43,371 bases of DNA from Gammaproteobacteria bacterium (GTDB lineage Bacteria > Pseudomonadota > Gammaproteobacteria > HK1), in assembly GCA_022823045.1 (NCBI GenBank), contig JAJDXW010000010.1, positions 1-43,371 of the forward strand, given 5' to 3'. Made by a program: the position numbers and the translations under genes. Position 1 is the first letter of the stretch. The number at the start of each line of letters is the position of its first letter. Positions 8,425-16,507 of the stretch are shown piece by piece. A model generated the notes under the pieces. The model was not told the DNA's origin and did not search any database. It saw only the letters and a program-made list of their open reading frames with translations.

Positions 8425-9009
8425 TCACTCCGCCTCCGCGGGCCAGCGGCGCGGCAGGCCGGCCGCGAAACCCGCGAGGTCCGGGTAGAATTCGTGGAAG
8501 TCGGCCTCGAGCGCGCGATAGCGGGTCCGGACCTGCTCGGCTCCCCCCGCGAGGCCCGCGAGCCGTCTCCCGAGGCGGGCGAACGTGCGCTCCATGCCCT
8601 CGGGCCAGCGGTAGGACACGAGCCAGTCCTCGGCCACGATGCGGGGCACGAGGGCGCCGAGCCGCGGCGGCAGCAGGGCGCGATGGGCGAGGAGGATCCG
8701 GTAGGCGCGGGCGGCGAACGCCTCGAGGGAGAGGTCGCAGTAACGCTCGAAGTTCCGGGCGAGGACGTGGTCGTAGGCGATGTCCACGATGATCCCGGCG
8801 ACGCGGCGCGGCTCCACCCGGCGGCGGCTCCGGCGCCATACCGGATGCCGGTCGGTGTAGGCGTCGATGCTGCGATGCATGCGAATTCCCGCCGTGAGCG
8901 GCGATGGGGGGAGACGATCGAGGCGTCCTTTGACAAAATCACCGGCGAGGTTGCCGGCGAGCAGCAGGGGGGACTCGGCGGCCAGCAGGGCGTGGGCGAG
9001 GTGGTTCAT
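8425..9009 (-). CDS. acpH: Acyl-carrier-protein phosphodiesterase (AcpH family)
   Basis: AcpH hydrolyses the 4'-phosphopantetheine arm from holo acyl carrier protein. The 194-residue product matches family length and starts with the typical MNHLAHALLA, followed by GNLAGDFVKGR (27-37) and the segment GIRMHRSIDAYTDRHPVW, which carries the metal-binding His and Asp residues. AEDWLVSYRW further on is also family-typical. The ATG at 9009 is selected because AAAGG lies 8 bases upstream and the product then begins exactly as the family does. The gene is divergent from pcm across 63 bp and is followed closely by glnS. Confidence 0.9.
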   Translation of the reverse strand: MNHLAHALLAAESPLLLAGNLAGDFVKGRLDRLPPSPLTAGIRMHRSIDAYTDRHPVWRRSRRRVEPRRVAGIIVDIAYDHVLARNFERYCDLSLEAFAARAYRILLAHRALLPPRLGALVPRIVAEDWLVSYRWPEGMERTFARLGRRLAGLAGGAEQVRTRYRALEADFHEFYPDLAGFAAGLPRRWPAEAE

Positions 9010-9020
9010 CGGGTCCGCCT

Positions 9021-9049
9021 TTGTGTTTCCGCCCTTCGTCGCGTATAGG
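9021..9049 (+). promoter_or_regulatory. Candidate sigma70 promoter of pcm-tolC
   Basis: TTGTGT (9021-9026) and TATAGG (9044-9049) are spaced by 17 bases. A purine-rich ribosome site (GGGGAGAGG) lies 4 bases before the pcm ATG at 9073. This gives a short leader of about 17 bases. Confidence 0.5.
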
Positions 9050-9072
9050 TAGGGCGTCCGGGGAGAGGCGGG

Positions 9073-9720
9073 ATGGACTTCGAGACGGCACGGTACAACA
9101 TGGTGGAGCAGCAGGTCCGGCCCTGGGAAGTGCTGGACCAGGCGGTGCTCGACCGCCTCGCCGCGATTCCCCGCGAGCGGTTCGTCCCCGACGACTACCT
9201 CCGCCTTGCCTACGCCGACACGAGGATACCGCTCGGGGAGGGGGACGTCATGATGCCCCCCCGCGAGGAGGCCCGTCTGCTGCAGGCGCTCGCCCTCGCT
9301 CCCCGCGACCACCTGCTCGAGGTCGGCACCGGCAGCGGCTATCTCGCCGCCCTCGCCGCGGGCCTCGCACGGCGGGTGACCACCGTCGAGATCGCTCCGG
9401 AGCGAAAGACGCGCGCGGAGAGAAGCCTCGCGGACTACGGCAACGTCGAGGTCATCGAGGGCGACGCGGTCCGGGGGTGGGAGGCGCACGCGCCCTACGA
9501 CGCGATCGCGGTCACCGGGTCGCTTCCGGTGCTCGACGACGCCTTCCTTCGCCAGCTCAAGCCGGGCGGGCGGCTCTTCGTGGTGGTGGGCGAGGCGCCC
9601 GCCATGGAGGCCCGGCTCGTGACCCGGACCGGAGCGGCGGACTGGGCCACGGAGAGCCTCTTCGAGACGGTCCTCCCTCCCCTCGTGGGCGCGAAACGCC
9701 CCAACCAGTTCGAATTCTGA
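9073..9720 (+). CDS. pcm: Protein-L-isoaspartate O-methyltransferase
   Basis: Pcm uses S-adenosylmethionine to methylate abnormal L-isoaspartyl residues so that damaged proteins can be repaired. The 215-residue protein opens with FETARYNMVEQQVRPWEV, typical of proteobacterial Pcm. The SAM-binding motif I is LLEVGTGSGYLAALAA, and the acidic motif VTTVEIAPE follows. It ends with the family pattern VGAKRPNQFEF. A strong Shine-Dalgarno sequence (GGGGAGAGG) precedes the ATG. The stop is 15 bp before tolC and the pcm-tolC order is common in gammaproteobacteria, so the two are probably cotranscribed from the promoter at 9021-9049. Confidence 0.93.
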   Translation: MDFETARYNMVEQQVRPWEVLDQAVLDRLAAIPRERFVPDDYLRLAYADTRIPLGEGDVMMPPREEARLLQALALAPRDHLLEVGTGSGYLAALAAGLARRVTTVEIAPERKTRAERSLADYGNVEVIEGDAVRGWEAHAPYDAIAVTGSLPVLDDAFLRQLKPGGRLFVVVGEAPAMEARLVTRTGAADWATESLFETVLPPLVGAKRPNQFEF

Positions 9721-9735
9721 GCAGGAGATCCCGGC

Positions 9736-11112
9736 ATGAACCATCGCTCCGTCTCCCCGGCCAAGTTCTCGCTGGCCTCAGCGTTCTCGTCGGCCTCGGC
9801 GTTCTCGCTGGCCGCGGCGGTTCTCGTCGCCGCCGCCCCGGCCGTGGTCTCCGCGCAGGCTCTCGATCTCGTGGGGGCCTATCGCCTCGCGGCGGAGAAC
9901 GACCCGGCGTTCCTGGCCGCGGGGGCCGAACGGGACGCGGCCCTCGAGTCGGTCGCGATCGCCCAGGCCGGTCTCCTGCCGAGCGTGTCGTTCGGCGGCT
10001 CCGCGACCCTCGAGTCCGACGACGTGAACGAGCCGCCGGGCGCCAAGTCGGATACCTATTCGAACTTCTCGCTCTCCCTCGACGCGACCCAGCCCCTGTA
10101 CCGCCTCGACCGGACCATCCGCCTCGGACAGGCGAGGACGAGGGAGGAGAAGGCGAAGGCCGACTACGCGGTCAGGACCCAACAGCTCATCGAGCGGGTC
10201 GTGGAGCGATACTTCGGGGTGCTCCAGGCGCGCGACGACTACCGCTTCGCCGGGACCAACCGCGAGGCGATCGACCAGCAGCTCCGCCAGACGCAGCAGC
10301 GCTTCGAGGTCGGACTCATCGCGGTCACCGACGTCGAGGAGGCGAAGTCGCGCTTCGACCTCGCCTCGGCGCGAGAGATCGAGGCCGAGAACGGTCTCGA
10401 CAACGCGCGCGAGGCGATGCGCGAGACCATCGGGGAGTACCCGGAGAACCTCGCCGCCCTCGGGGCGGACATTCCCCTCGCGGTCCCGGACCCCGCCGAC
10501 ATCGACGCGTGGACGGCCACCACGCTCGAGCGCAACCTGCTGATCCGGTCGGCGAGCCTCGCGGTCGCCATCGCGAAGGAGGAAATCCGGATCGCGAGCG
10601 CCGGCGCGCAGCCGACGGTCGACCTCGTGGGCCGGGCCACCGCGACCGACAAGAACCGGAAGCCGACCGGCGGATCCGAGGCCGTCTCGGCCTCGATCGG
10701 CCTTCGGCTCAACCTGCCCCTGTATACCGGCGGCCGGGTCTCGGCCGAGACCCGCGAGGCCCGCGCCCGGCACCGGGAGTCGATGCACATCCGGGAGCGG
10801 GCGCGCCGCGACGCGGTGCGCCAGACCCGGCAGGCGTACCTCGGGGTCGAGTCCGCCATCGCCCGGGTCGAGGCGCTCCGCCAGGCGGTGGTCTCGAGCC
10901 AGAGCGCGCTCGACGCCGTCGACGCGGGCTTCCAGGTCGGCACCCGCACCTCGGTCGACGTGCTCGACGCGCAGAGGGACCTCTTCCAGGCCCGGAACGA
11001 CCTCGCGGCCGCCCGCTACGACTACATCCGCAACGCGCTCAAGCTGAGGCTCGCGGCGGGCACCCTCGTTCCCTCCGACCTCGACGCGATCAACGGGTGG
11101 CTCGAACGTTAG
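9736..11112 (+). CDS. tolC: TolC-family outer membrane channel protein
   Basis: TolC forms the trimeric outer-membrane and periplasmic duct for type I secretion and tripartite drug efflux. The 458-residue product has a signal peptide rich in Ala/Ser/Phe ending near VVSAQA (about residue 37). Two repeated outer-membrane-efflux halves follow, each with the family pattern of long helices and short strands. Recognisable strings are LVGAYRLAAENDPAF near the N-terminus, TQPLYRLDRTIRL at the first strand region, FEVGLIAVTDVEEAK in the first half and the matching FQVGTRTSVDVLDAQRDLF in the second. A ribosome site (AGGAG) is 8 bases before the ATG. The 3' end overlaps the convergent lexA gene by 23 bp. 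Confidence 0.92.
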   Translation: MNHRSVSPAKFSLASAFSSASAFSLAAAVLVAAAPAVVSAQALDLVGAYRLAAENDPAFLAAGAERDAALESVAIAQAGLLPSVSFGGSATLESDDVNEPPGAKSDTYSNFSLSLDATQPLYRLDRTIRLGQARTREEKAKADYAVRTQQLIERVVERYFGVLQARDDYRFAGTNREAIDQQLRQTQQRFEVGLIAVTDVEEAKSRFDLASAREIEAENGLDNAREAMRETIGEYPENLAALGADIPLAVPDPADIDAWTATTLERNLLIRSASLAVAIAKEEIRIASAGAQPTVDLVGRATATDKNRKPTGGSEAVSASIGLRLNLPLYTGGRVSAETREARARHRESMHIRERARRDAVRQTRQAYLGVESAIARVEALRQAVVSSQSALDAVDAGFQVGTRTSVDVLDAQRDLFQARNDLAAARYDYIRNALKLRLAAGTLVPSDLDAINGWLER

Positions 11113-11731
11113 CGTTAGCCCGATAGCTTCGCATCTGCCCGGTCACGACCCCCGTCACCCGCACCCGGTCGGGCGCGTAGCGAAGGACCTCCATCCGCGG
11201 GTTGGCGGGCCGAAGCTCGATGGCGGCGGGCGGCCCCTCGATGGTCCGGAAGCGCTTGAGCGTCGCCTCCGCGCCATCGACCACCGCGACCACGATCTCG
11301 CCGTCGCGGGCCTCCTCGCGGGGCTCGACGATCACGATGTCGCCATCGAGAATCCCGTCCCCGACCATCGAATCCCCCCGCACCCGGAGCGCGAAGCAGG
11401 GACGGTCGCTGCGCAGCAGGGACGGCACCTCGAAGATCTCCGACACCTCCACCGCCTCGATCGGCCGGCCGGCCACGATCGTGCCCGCGAGGGGGATCTG
11501 GCCGGCGGCCGCGCGGTCGCGCAACCGCACGCCGCGCCGCCGGCCCCGAATCGGCTCGACGAGCCCCGCGTCGATGAGCGCGTGCACGTGCTTGTGGAGC
11601 GACCCCCGGGAGCGGAGCCGGAGACCGCGGCAGATCTCGTCCAGGGTCGGGGGGCGGCCGCCCCGGCGCCGGTGCTCCTCGAGCCAGGAGAGCACATCGG
11701 CCTGGCGACGGGTGAGGTGGACGTCGTTCAT
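11090..11731 (-). CDS. lexA: LexA-type SOS repressor, S24 autoprotease (divergent DNA-binding helix)
   Basis: LexA represses DNA-damage genes until RecA filaments stimulate its self-cleavage. The 213-residue protein has an N-terminal winged helix (LTRRQADVLSWLEEH, then GRPPTLDEICRGL), the cleavage site Ala87-Gly88 in TIVAGRP, catalytic Ser121 in RGDSMVGDGI and Lys159 in ATLKRF, so cleavage chemistry should be intact. The recognition-helix region RSRGSLHKHVHAL differs from the enterobacterial RSPNAAEEHLKAL, so its operator probably differs. It is the last gene of a tight minus-strand run, 15 bp after a csaA-like gene, and I see no canonical CTGT-N8-ACAG box there. A second LexA or another S24 repressor role is possible. 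Confidence 0.88.
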   Translation of the reverse strand: MNDVHLTRRQADVLSWLEEHRRRGGRPPTLDEICRGLRLRSRGSLHKHVHALIDAGLVEPIRGRRRGVRLRDRAAAGQIPLAGTIVAGRPIEAVEVSEIFEVPSLLRSDRPCFALRVRGDSMVGDGILDGDIVIVEPREEARDGEIVVAVVDGAEATLKRFRTIEGPPAAIELRPANPRMEVLRYAPDRVRVTGVVTGQMRSYRANANVRATR

Positions 11732-11746
11732 TCCGGGTTCCCCTCC

Positions 11747-12082
11747 TCAGGCGACGAGGGCGCCGTTCGCGACCGGAAACGACGGATGCAGGAGGACCAC
11801 GCCGTCCTCGTCGGTCACCGTGCCGAGCACCAGCACCTCGGACTTGACCCCGGCCACCCGTTTCGGCGGGAAGTTCATGACGGCCACGATCTGGCGCCCG
11901 ACGAGGTCCTCGGGCGTGTAGTTGCGCGTCAACTGGGCCGAGCTCGTCCGTGTTCCGAGCGCGCCGAAGTCGATCCGGAGCACATAGGCGGGGACCCGTG
12001 CCCTGGGGTTCGGGGCCGCCTCGACGATGGTGCCGGCGTGGATCCGGACCCGCTGGAACTCGTCGAAGGTCACCTCCGGCAT
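11747..12082 (-). CDS. csaA: tRNA-binding domain protein, CsaA-like
   Basis: The 111-residue product is a stand-alone OB-fold tRNA-binding domain of the CsaA/YgjH/MetG-C-terminal type. Family strings are TFDEFQRVRIHAGTIVEA at the N-terminus, SSAQLTRNYTPEDLVGRQ in the centre, and VMNFPPKRVAGVKSEVLVLG near the end. CsaA proteins are dimers that bind tRNA-like structures and have been described as export-related chaperones; the role here is inferred only from family. The ATG at 12082 has AAGG 5 bases upstream, which decides the start over an in-frame GTG four codons earlier. It lies 8 bp after gpmA and 15 bp before lexA. Confidence 0.88.
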   Translation of the reverse strand: MPEVTFDEFQRVRIHAGTIVEAAPNPRARVPAYVLRIDFGALGTRTSSAQLTRNYTPEDLVGRQIVAVMNFPPKRVAGVKSEVLVLGTVTDEDGVVLLHPSFPVANGALVA

Positions 12083-12090
12083 GGGGTCCT

Positions 12091-12834
12091 TCACTTCGCC
12101 GCCCTCCCCTGCGCAGCGACCGCCCGCATGGCGGCCTCGATGTCGTCTGGATCGCCGAGGTAACGGTGGCCGAGCTCGTGAAGCCCGGCATCGAGCTCGT
12201 ACACGAGGGGAACTCCGGTCGGGATGTTCACCCGAAGGATCGCCTCGTCGGAGATCCCTCCGAGGTGCTTCACGAGGGCCCGCAGGGAGTTGCCGTGCGC
12301 GCACACGAGCACCCGCTCCCCGGCCCGCACCCGCGGCGCAATCGCCTCGTCCCAGAGCGGCATCATCCGCTCCACGGTGTCCTTCAGGCACTCGGTGAGC
12401 GGCAGGTCCGGGACTCCCGCGTACCTCGCGTCTCCCGCCGGGTGCCGCTCGTCGCCGGGCTCGAGGGCGGGGGGCGGCTCGTCGTAGCTGCGGCGCCATC
12501 TCAGGACCTGGTCCTCGCCATGGCGGGCCGCCGTCTCCGACTTGTTCAGCCCCTGGAGCGCGCCGTAGTGGCGCTCGTTGAGACGCCAGTCGCGATGCAC
12601 CGGGAGCCACATCCGATCCATCTCGTCGAGGGCGATCCAGAGGGTGCGGATGGCCCGCTTGAGCACCGACGTGAAGGCCACGTCGAACTCGAACCCCGCT
12701 TCGCCGAGGAGCGCCCCCGCCGCCCGGGCCTGGTCGCGCCCGGTCTCGGTGAGGTCGACGTCCGCCCATCCGGAGAACCGGTTGGAGCGGTTCCAGGTGC
12801 TCTCCCCGTGGCGGAGCAGAACGAGGGTGTGCAT
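12091..12834 (-). CDS. gpmA: 2,3-bisphosphoglycerate-dependent phosphoglycerate mutase
   Basis: GpmA interconverts 3- and 2-phosphoglycerate in glycolysis and gluconeogenesis. The 247-residue length fits the dependent (dPGM) form. The phosphohistidine motif [10 protein letters not shown] places the catalytic His at residue 9. [11 protein letters not shown] carries the acid/base Glu, and [11 protein letters not shown] provides the second active-site His. The product begins [10 protein letters not shown], so the ATG at 12834 is firm. It follows waaA by 14 bp and precedes the csaA-like gene by 8 bp, all in one direction. Confidence 0.96.
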   Translation of the reverse strand: MHTLVLLRHGESTWNRSNRFSGWADVDLTETGRDQARAAGALLGEAGFEFDVAFTSVLKRAIRTLWIALDEMDRMWLPVHRDWRLNERHYGALQGLNKSETAARHGEDQVLRWRRSYDEPPPALEPGDERHPAGDARYAGVPDLPLTECLKDTVERMMPLWDEAIAPRVRAGERVLVCAHGNSLRALVKHLGGISDEAILRVNIPTGVPLVYELDAGLHELGHRYLGDPDDIEAAMRAVAAQGRAAK

Positions 12835-12848
12835 GGGCTCCTCCTCCG

Positions 12849-14102
12849 CTACGCCTCGAGCAGCCGATCGATGACCGCCATGGTCCGTTCTCGAGCGCCG
12901 CGGTTCGACATCACGAACTCCCGGCCCTCCTCGCCCATCCGGTGGCGCCGGTTCGGGTCCCGCAGCAGCTCGATGACGGTCCCGGTCAGGTCTTCCGCGT
13001 CGTGGACCACCCGGACCGCCCCGACCGCCGCGAGCGAGGCGGCGAGGTCCGAGAAGTTGCGGGTATTCGGGCCGGTCAGCGCGGGGATTCCGAGCACCGC
13101 CGGCTCCAGGAGGTTGTGCCCCCCGATGTCGACGAGGCTTCCGCCGACGAACGCGAGGTCGGACGCCGCGTACAGGACGGGAAGCTCCCCCATCGTGTCG
13201 CCGAGGAGGACGTCGGCCGAAGCGTCGAAACCCTCGGTGCGCAGCGACACCGAGTAACCTCGGCGCCGGACTAGGGATGCGATACGTCCCGCCCGATCCA
13301 CGTGCCTCGGCACCAGGATGAGGCAGCAGCCCGGCACCTCCCCGCGCACCCGGGAGAACGCGTCGAGCACCATCTCCTCCTCGCCCTCGTGGGTGCTCGC
13401 GGCGATCCAGACCCGCCGGCTCGGGCCGATCTGATGCCGCAGGAGCTGCCCGCTCTCGCGGGCGGCGGCCGGCACCGCGACGTCCAGCTTGGTGTTCCCG
13501 GTCACCACCACGCGTTCCGGGCACGCCCCGGTGGCGACGAGGCGGGCCGCGTCCTCGTTCGTCTGGGCCGCGACCGCGTTCACCCGGGCGAGAGCCGGCG
13601 CGAACAGGCTCCGGAAACGGTGGTACCCGGCCGCCGAGCGCGCCGAGAGCCGGGCGTTGACGTAGATGAGGGGAATCGACCGTTCGGCGCAGGCGTGGAT
13701 GAGGTTGGGCCAGAGCTCGGTCTCGAGCACGATGACCACCCGCGGCGCGGTGCGGGCGAGGAACCGCCGGATCGCGCCCGGGAGGTCCCACGGCAGGTAG
13801 CGTTGCACCACCCGCCCGGAGAACAGCGACTCGCCGCGACGGCGCCCCGACGGAGTCATCGTGGTGAGGAGGAACGGACCGCGACGCTGCTCCAGCATGA
13901 CATCGAGGAGCGGCAGGGCGGCCTGGACCTCCCCGACCGATACCGCGTGGACGAGGATCGCGCCCTCGTCCGCGGTCGAGCCGAACCCGAGCCGCTCGCC
14001 GAGGTGCCGGAGGTAGCCGCGATCCCGGCGGGACCGCCACGCGAGCCGAAACCAGACGTACGGCATCATCGCGTAGAGGAGGACGGTGTAGAGAGCGCGC
14101 AC
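12849..14102 (-). CDS. waaA: 3-deoxy-D-manno-octulosonic acid (Kdo) transferase
   Basis: WaaA (KdtA) adds Kdo from CMP-Kdo to lipid IVA at the inner membrane, starting the lipopolysaccharide core. The 417-residue product has an N-terminal membrane-associating segment ([20 protein letters not shown]), the conserved block [18 protein letters not shown] with the Ser-x-Gly-Glu acceptor-site Glu, ETELWPNLI, and the GT-B C-terminal half with [22 protein letters not shown] at 14102 is chosen as start because GGAAGG lies 6 bases upstream and the product then begins VRALYTV. Longer in-frame starts would overlap the upstream hydrolase gene. It lies 13 bp after that gene and before gpmA. Confidence 0.94.
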   Translation of the reverse strand: MRALYTVLLYAMMPYVWFRLAWRSRRDRGYLRHLGERLGFGSTADEGAILVHAVSVGEVQAALPLLDVMLEQRRGPFLLTTMTPSGRRRGESLFSGRVVQRYLPWDLPGAIRRFLARTAPRVVIVLETELWPNLIHACAERSIPLIYVNARLSARSAAGYHRFRSLFAPALARVNAVAAQTNEDAARLVATGACPERVVVTGNTKLDVAVPAAARESGQLLRHQIGPSRRVWIAASTHEGEEEMVLDAFSRVRGEVPGCCLILVPRHVDRAGRIASLVRRRGYSVSLRTEGFDASADVLLGDTMGELPVLYAASDLAFVGGSLVDIGGHNLLEPAVLGIPALTGPNTRNFSDLAASLAAVGAVRVVHDAEDLTGTVIELLRDPNRRHRMGEEGREFVMSNRGARERTMAVIDRLLEA

Positions 14103-14115
14103 GGGCGGCCTTCCG

Positions 14116-14895
14116 TTACAGCGCCTCGACGAAGCGCGCAACCGCCGCGGTCGTCGCCCGCGCCTGATCCCGGTGAGGGGAATGGCCGCAGTCGTCGAGG
14201 ACCAGCGTCCGGGCGGGGCCGGCCGTGCGATCCGCGATGACCTCCACCTGGCGCAGGGTCCCGTAGGCGTCGTTCCGCCCCTGCACCACGAGGAGCGGCA
14301 CGTCCACCCCCGGAAGGTCCTCCTCGATGCTCCAGTGCTCGAACTCCGGAGCGAGCCAGGCGTCGCACCACCCCCGGAAGGTGTGGTCGGTGCCTTCGCC
14401 GTGGTGCCGGGAGAGCCGCTCGCGGAGGCTCCCGTCCCGGTACGCGTCCCGCGCCGCCTCGATCCCCTCGATGCAGCGCGGCTCGTTGAACGCGTGGGCG
14501 GCGAGGGTCACCACCCCGCCGAGGGGCACCTCCGCGGACGCCGCCGAGAGCAGGGCGATGGTGCCGCCGTCGCTGTGCCCGACGAGCACCGGCGCTTCGG
14601 CGATGCCCGCTTCCGCGAGCACGCGGGGGAGGACCGCGCGCGCCTCGCGGGTCATGAAGTCGAGCGGCCGCGGAAGCTCCGCGGGACTCGACCCGCCGTA
14701 GCCGAAGCGGCTGTACGCGAAGACCTCGCGGCCGGTCGCCCGCGCGAGCGCGGCCGGCCAGTCCCGCCACATGCTGACGCACCCGAGTCCCTCGTGGAGG
14801 AGGACGAGAGGCGGCCCGTCGGCCCGCCCTCCCGGCCCCCAGCGGGAGTACTCGAGACGGCCGCCCGCCGCGTCGAGGAAGCCCGAGTCGATCAC
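14116..14895 (-). CDS. Alpha/beta hydrolase, possible accessory enzyme of the benzoate gene cluster
   Basis: The 259-residue product has the alpha/beta-hydrolase fold: LVLLHEGLGCVSMW (oxyanion-hole region), nucleophile elbow VGHSDGGT (Ser as nucleophile), an acid region near VVQGRNDAYG, and the late His in DDCGHSPHRD. The GTG start at 14895 overlaps the stop of the benzoate-CoA ligase as GTGA, so it is translationally coupled to the box genes. That argues for a job in aromatic catabolism, for instance hydrolysis of a CoA thioester or lactone intermediate, but this is inference from position. The sequence alone supports only a small-molecule ester, lactone or thioester hydrolase. Confidence 0.8.
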   Translation of the reverse strand: MIDSGFLDAAGGRLEYSRWGPGGRADGPPLVLLHEGLGCVSMWRDWPAALARATGREVFAYSRFGYGGSSPAELPRPLDFMTREARAVLPRVLAEAGIAEAPVLVGHSDGGTIALLSAASAEVPLGGVVTLAAHAFNEPRCIEGIEAARDAYRDGSLRERLSRHHGEGTDHTFRGWCDAWLAPEFEHWSIEEDLPGVDVPLLVVQGRNDAYGTLRQVEVIADRTAGPARTLVLDDCGHSPHRDQARATTAAVARFVEAL

Positions 14896-16490
14896 GACCG
14901 CAACTGGTAGCGCTTGATCTTGCCGGTCGCCGTCTTCGGCAGCTCGCTCGTGAACTCGATCCACCGGGGGTACTTGTAGGGCGCGAGGCGCTCCTTGACG
15001 AACCGTTGCAGCTCCTCGGCGAGCGCCGGCGAAGCGCGGCCGGGGTCGGTCAGCACGACGAATGCCTTGGGCTTGACGAGGTCGTTCTCGTCCGGCTCGC
15101 CCACCACCGCCGCTTCGAGCACCCTCTCGTGCTCGATGAGGGCCCCTTCCACCTCGAACGGCGAGACCCAGATCCCGCCCACCTTGAGCATGTCGTCCGT
15201 GCGGCCCGCGCACACGTACCAACCCTCCTCGTCCCGGCGGTACTTGTCGCCGGTGTGGGTCCACGGGCCGTGGAAGGCTCGAAGGCTCTTCTCGCGCTGG
15301 TTCCAGTAGGCGATGGCCGCGGTGGTTCCGCGCACGCAGAGCTCGCCGATCTCGCCGTGCGGGACCGCCTCGCCATGCTCACCGACGAGCTTGACCTCGT
15401 ACCCCGGTACCGGCTCTCGCCCGGTCGTCCCGTAGCGGTGGTCGCCGGGACGGTTCGTGAGGAAGACGTGCAGCATCTCGGTGGTCCCGATCCCGTCGAG
15501 GGGCGCGGTCCCGAACCGCTCCTCCCACGCCCGCGCGACCCCGACGGGAAGCGGCTCCCCGGCGGAGATGCAGCGGCGAAGGCGCGAAGAGCCCGCCGCC
15601 CGGTCGTTCGCAGGATCGGCGAGAAGGTTGCCGTACAGGGTCGGCACCCCGAAGAAGAGGGTCGGCTGGTGCTCGCGCAGGATCCCCATCACCGCGCCCG
15701 GGGTCGGGCGGCCCGGGTAAAGGATCGCCGTCGCCCCCGCGTAGAGCGGGATCGTCAGGGCGTTCCCGAGCCCGTAGGCGAAGAACAGCTTCGCGGCGGA
15801 GAAGACGACGTCGTCGGGCCGGACCCCGAGCACCGCCAGCCCGTAGCCGGCCACCGTGTGGACGAGGTGGCGATGCAGGTGCATCGCTCCCTTGGGGGCG
15901 CCGGTCGTCCCCGAGGTGTAGAGCCAGAAGGCGACGTCGTCCGCGGTGGTGGGCGCGGGCTCGAGCTCCGTCCCCGCCGCCGCGAGCAGATCGGCGAGGC
16001 GATGGGCGCTCGGACCCGCGGCTGCGTCGCCGCCGCCCGAGCCGGCGACCACCACCTCCCGGAGCCAGGGCTGCCCGGCGAGGATGGGCGCGAAGGAAGG
16101 GTAGAGCTCCTCGCTCACGACCAGGGTGTGGGCGCGGCTGTCGCGCAGCATGTAGTCGTAGTCGGCCGCGGTCAGCAGGGTGTTGAGGGGGATCGGTATC
16201 GCCCCGATCCGGATCGCCCCGAGGAACACGGCCGGGAAGTCCACCGAGTCGAGCAGGCACATCGCGACCCGGCTCTCCATCCGCACTCCGAGCCCGGCGA
16301 GCGCGTTGCCGGCCCGGTTGATGCGCTCGGCGAGCTCGGCGTAGGTCCAGGTCCCCACCGCGTCGATGAACGCGGGGCGGCCCGCCCGCTCCGTGCCGAG
16401 GTGGCGGTCCACGATGTCCCGCGCCGCGTTGTACTCGCGGGGGACGTCGACCCGCGGCGGGTCGACGGTGAGGTCGATGGTCGAATACAT
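14892..16490 (-). CDS. bclA: Benzoate-CoA ligase (AMP-forming)
   Basis: The enzyme activates benzoate to benzoyl-CoA with ATP and CoA, the entry step of the box pathway. The 532-residue product is a class I adenylate-forming enzyme. The P-loop LYTSGTTGAPKGAMHLH, the A5 region DGIGTTEMLHVFLTN, the hinge motif YVCAGRTDDMLKVGG and the terminal Lys motif PKTATGKIKRYQL are all present. The DGIGTTEMLHVFLTN wording and the length are typical of benzoate-CoA ligases (BclA/BadA) rather than acetyl-CoA synthetases. It follows boxB by 17 bp and overlaps the hydrolase by 4 nt. A related 4-substituted-benzoate ligase is the main alternative. Confidence 0.9.
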   Translation of the reverse strand: MYSTIDLTVDPPRVDVPREYNAARDIVDRHLGTERAGRPAFIDAVGTWTYAELAERINRAGNALAGLGVRMESRVAMCLLDSVDFPAVFLGAIRIGAIPIPLNTLLTAADYDYMLRDSRAHTLVVSEELYPSFAPILAGQPWLREVVVAGSGGGDAAAGPSAHRLADLLAAAGTELEPAPTTADDVAFWLYTSGTTGAPKGAMHLHRHLVHTVAGYGLAVLGVRPDDVVFSAAKLFFAYGLGNALTIPLYAGATAILYPGRPTPGAVMGILREHQPTLFFGVPTLYGNLLADPANDRAAGSSRLRRCISAGEPLPVGVARAWEERFGTAPLDGIGTTEMLHVFLTNRPGDHRYGTTGREPVPGYEVKLVGEHGEAVPHGEIGELCVRGTTAAIAYWNQREKSLRAFHGPWTHTGDKYRRDEEGWYVCAGRTDDMLKVGGIWVSPFEVEGALIEHERVLEAAVVGEPDENDLVKPKAFVVLTDPGRASPALAEELQRFVKERLAPYKYPRWIEFTSELPKTATGKIKRYQLRS

Positions 16491-16507
16491 GGGCGTAGCG
16501 GAGCGGC

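Noticed and set aside
11732-11760. A canonical LexA box (CTGT-N8-ACAG) before lexA.
   Set aside because: The 15-bp gap and nearby sequence contain no such pattern on either strand.
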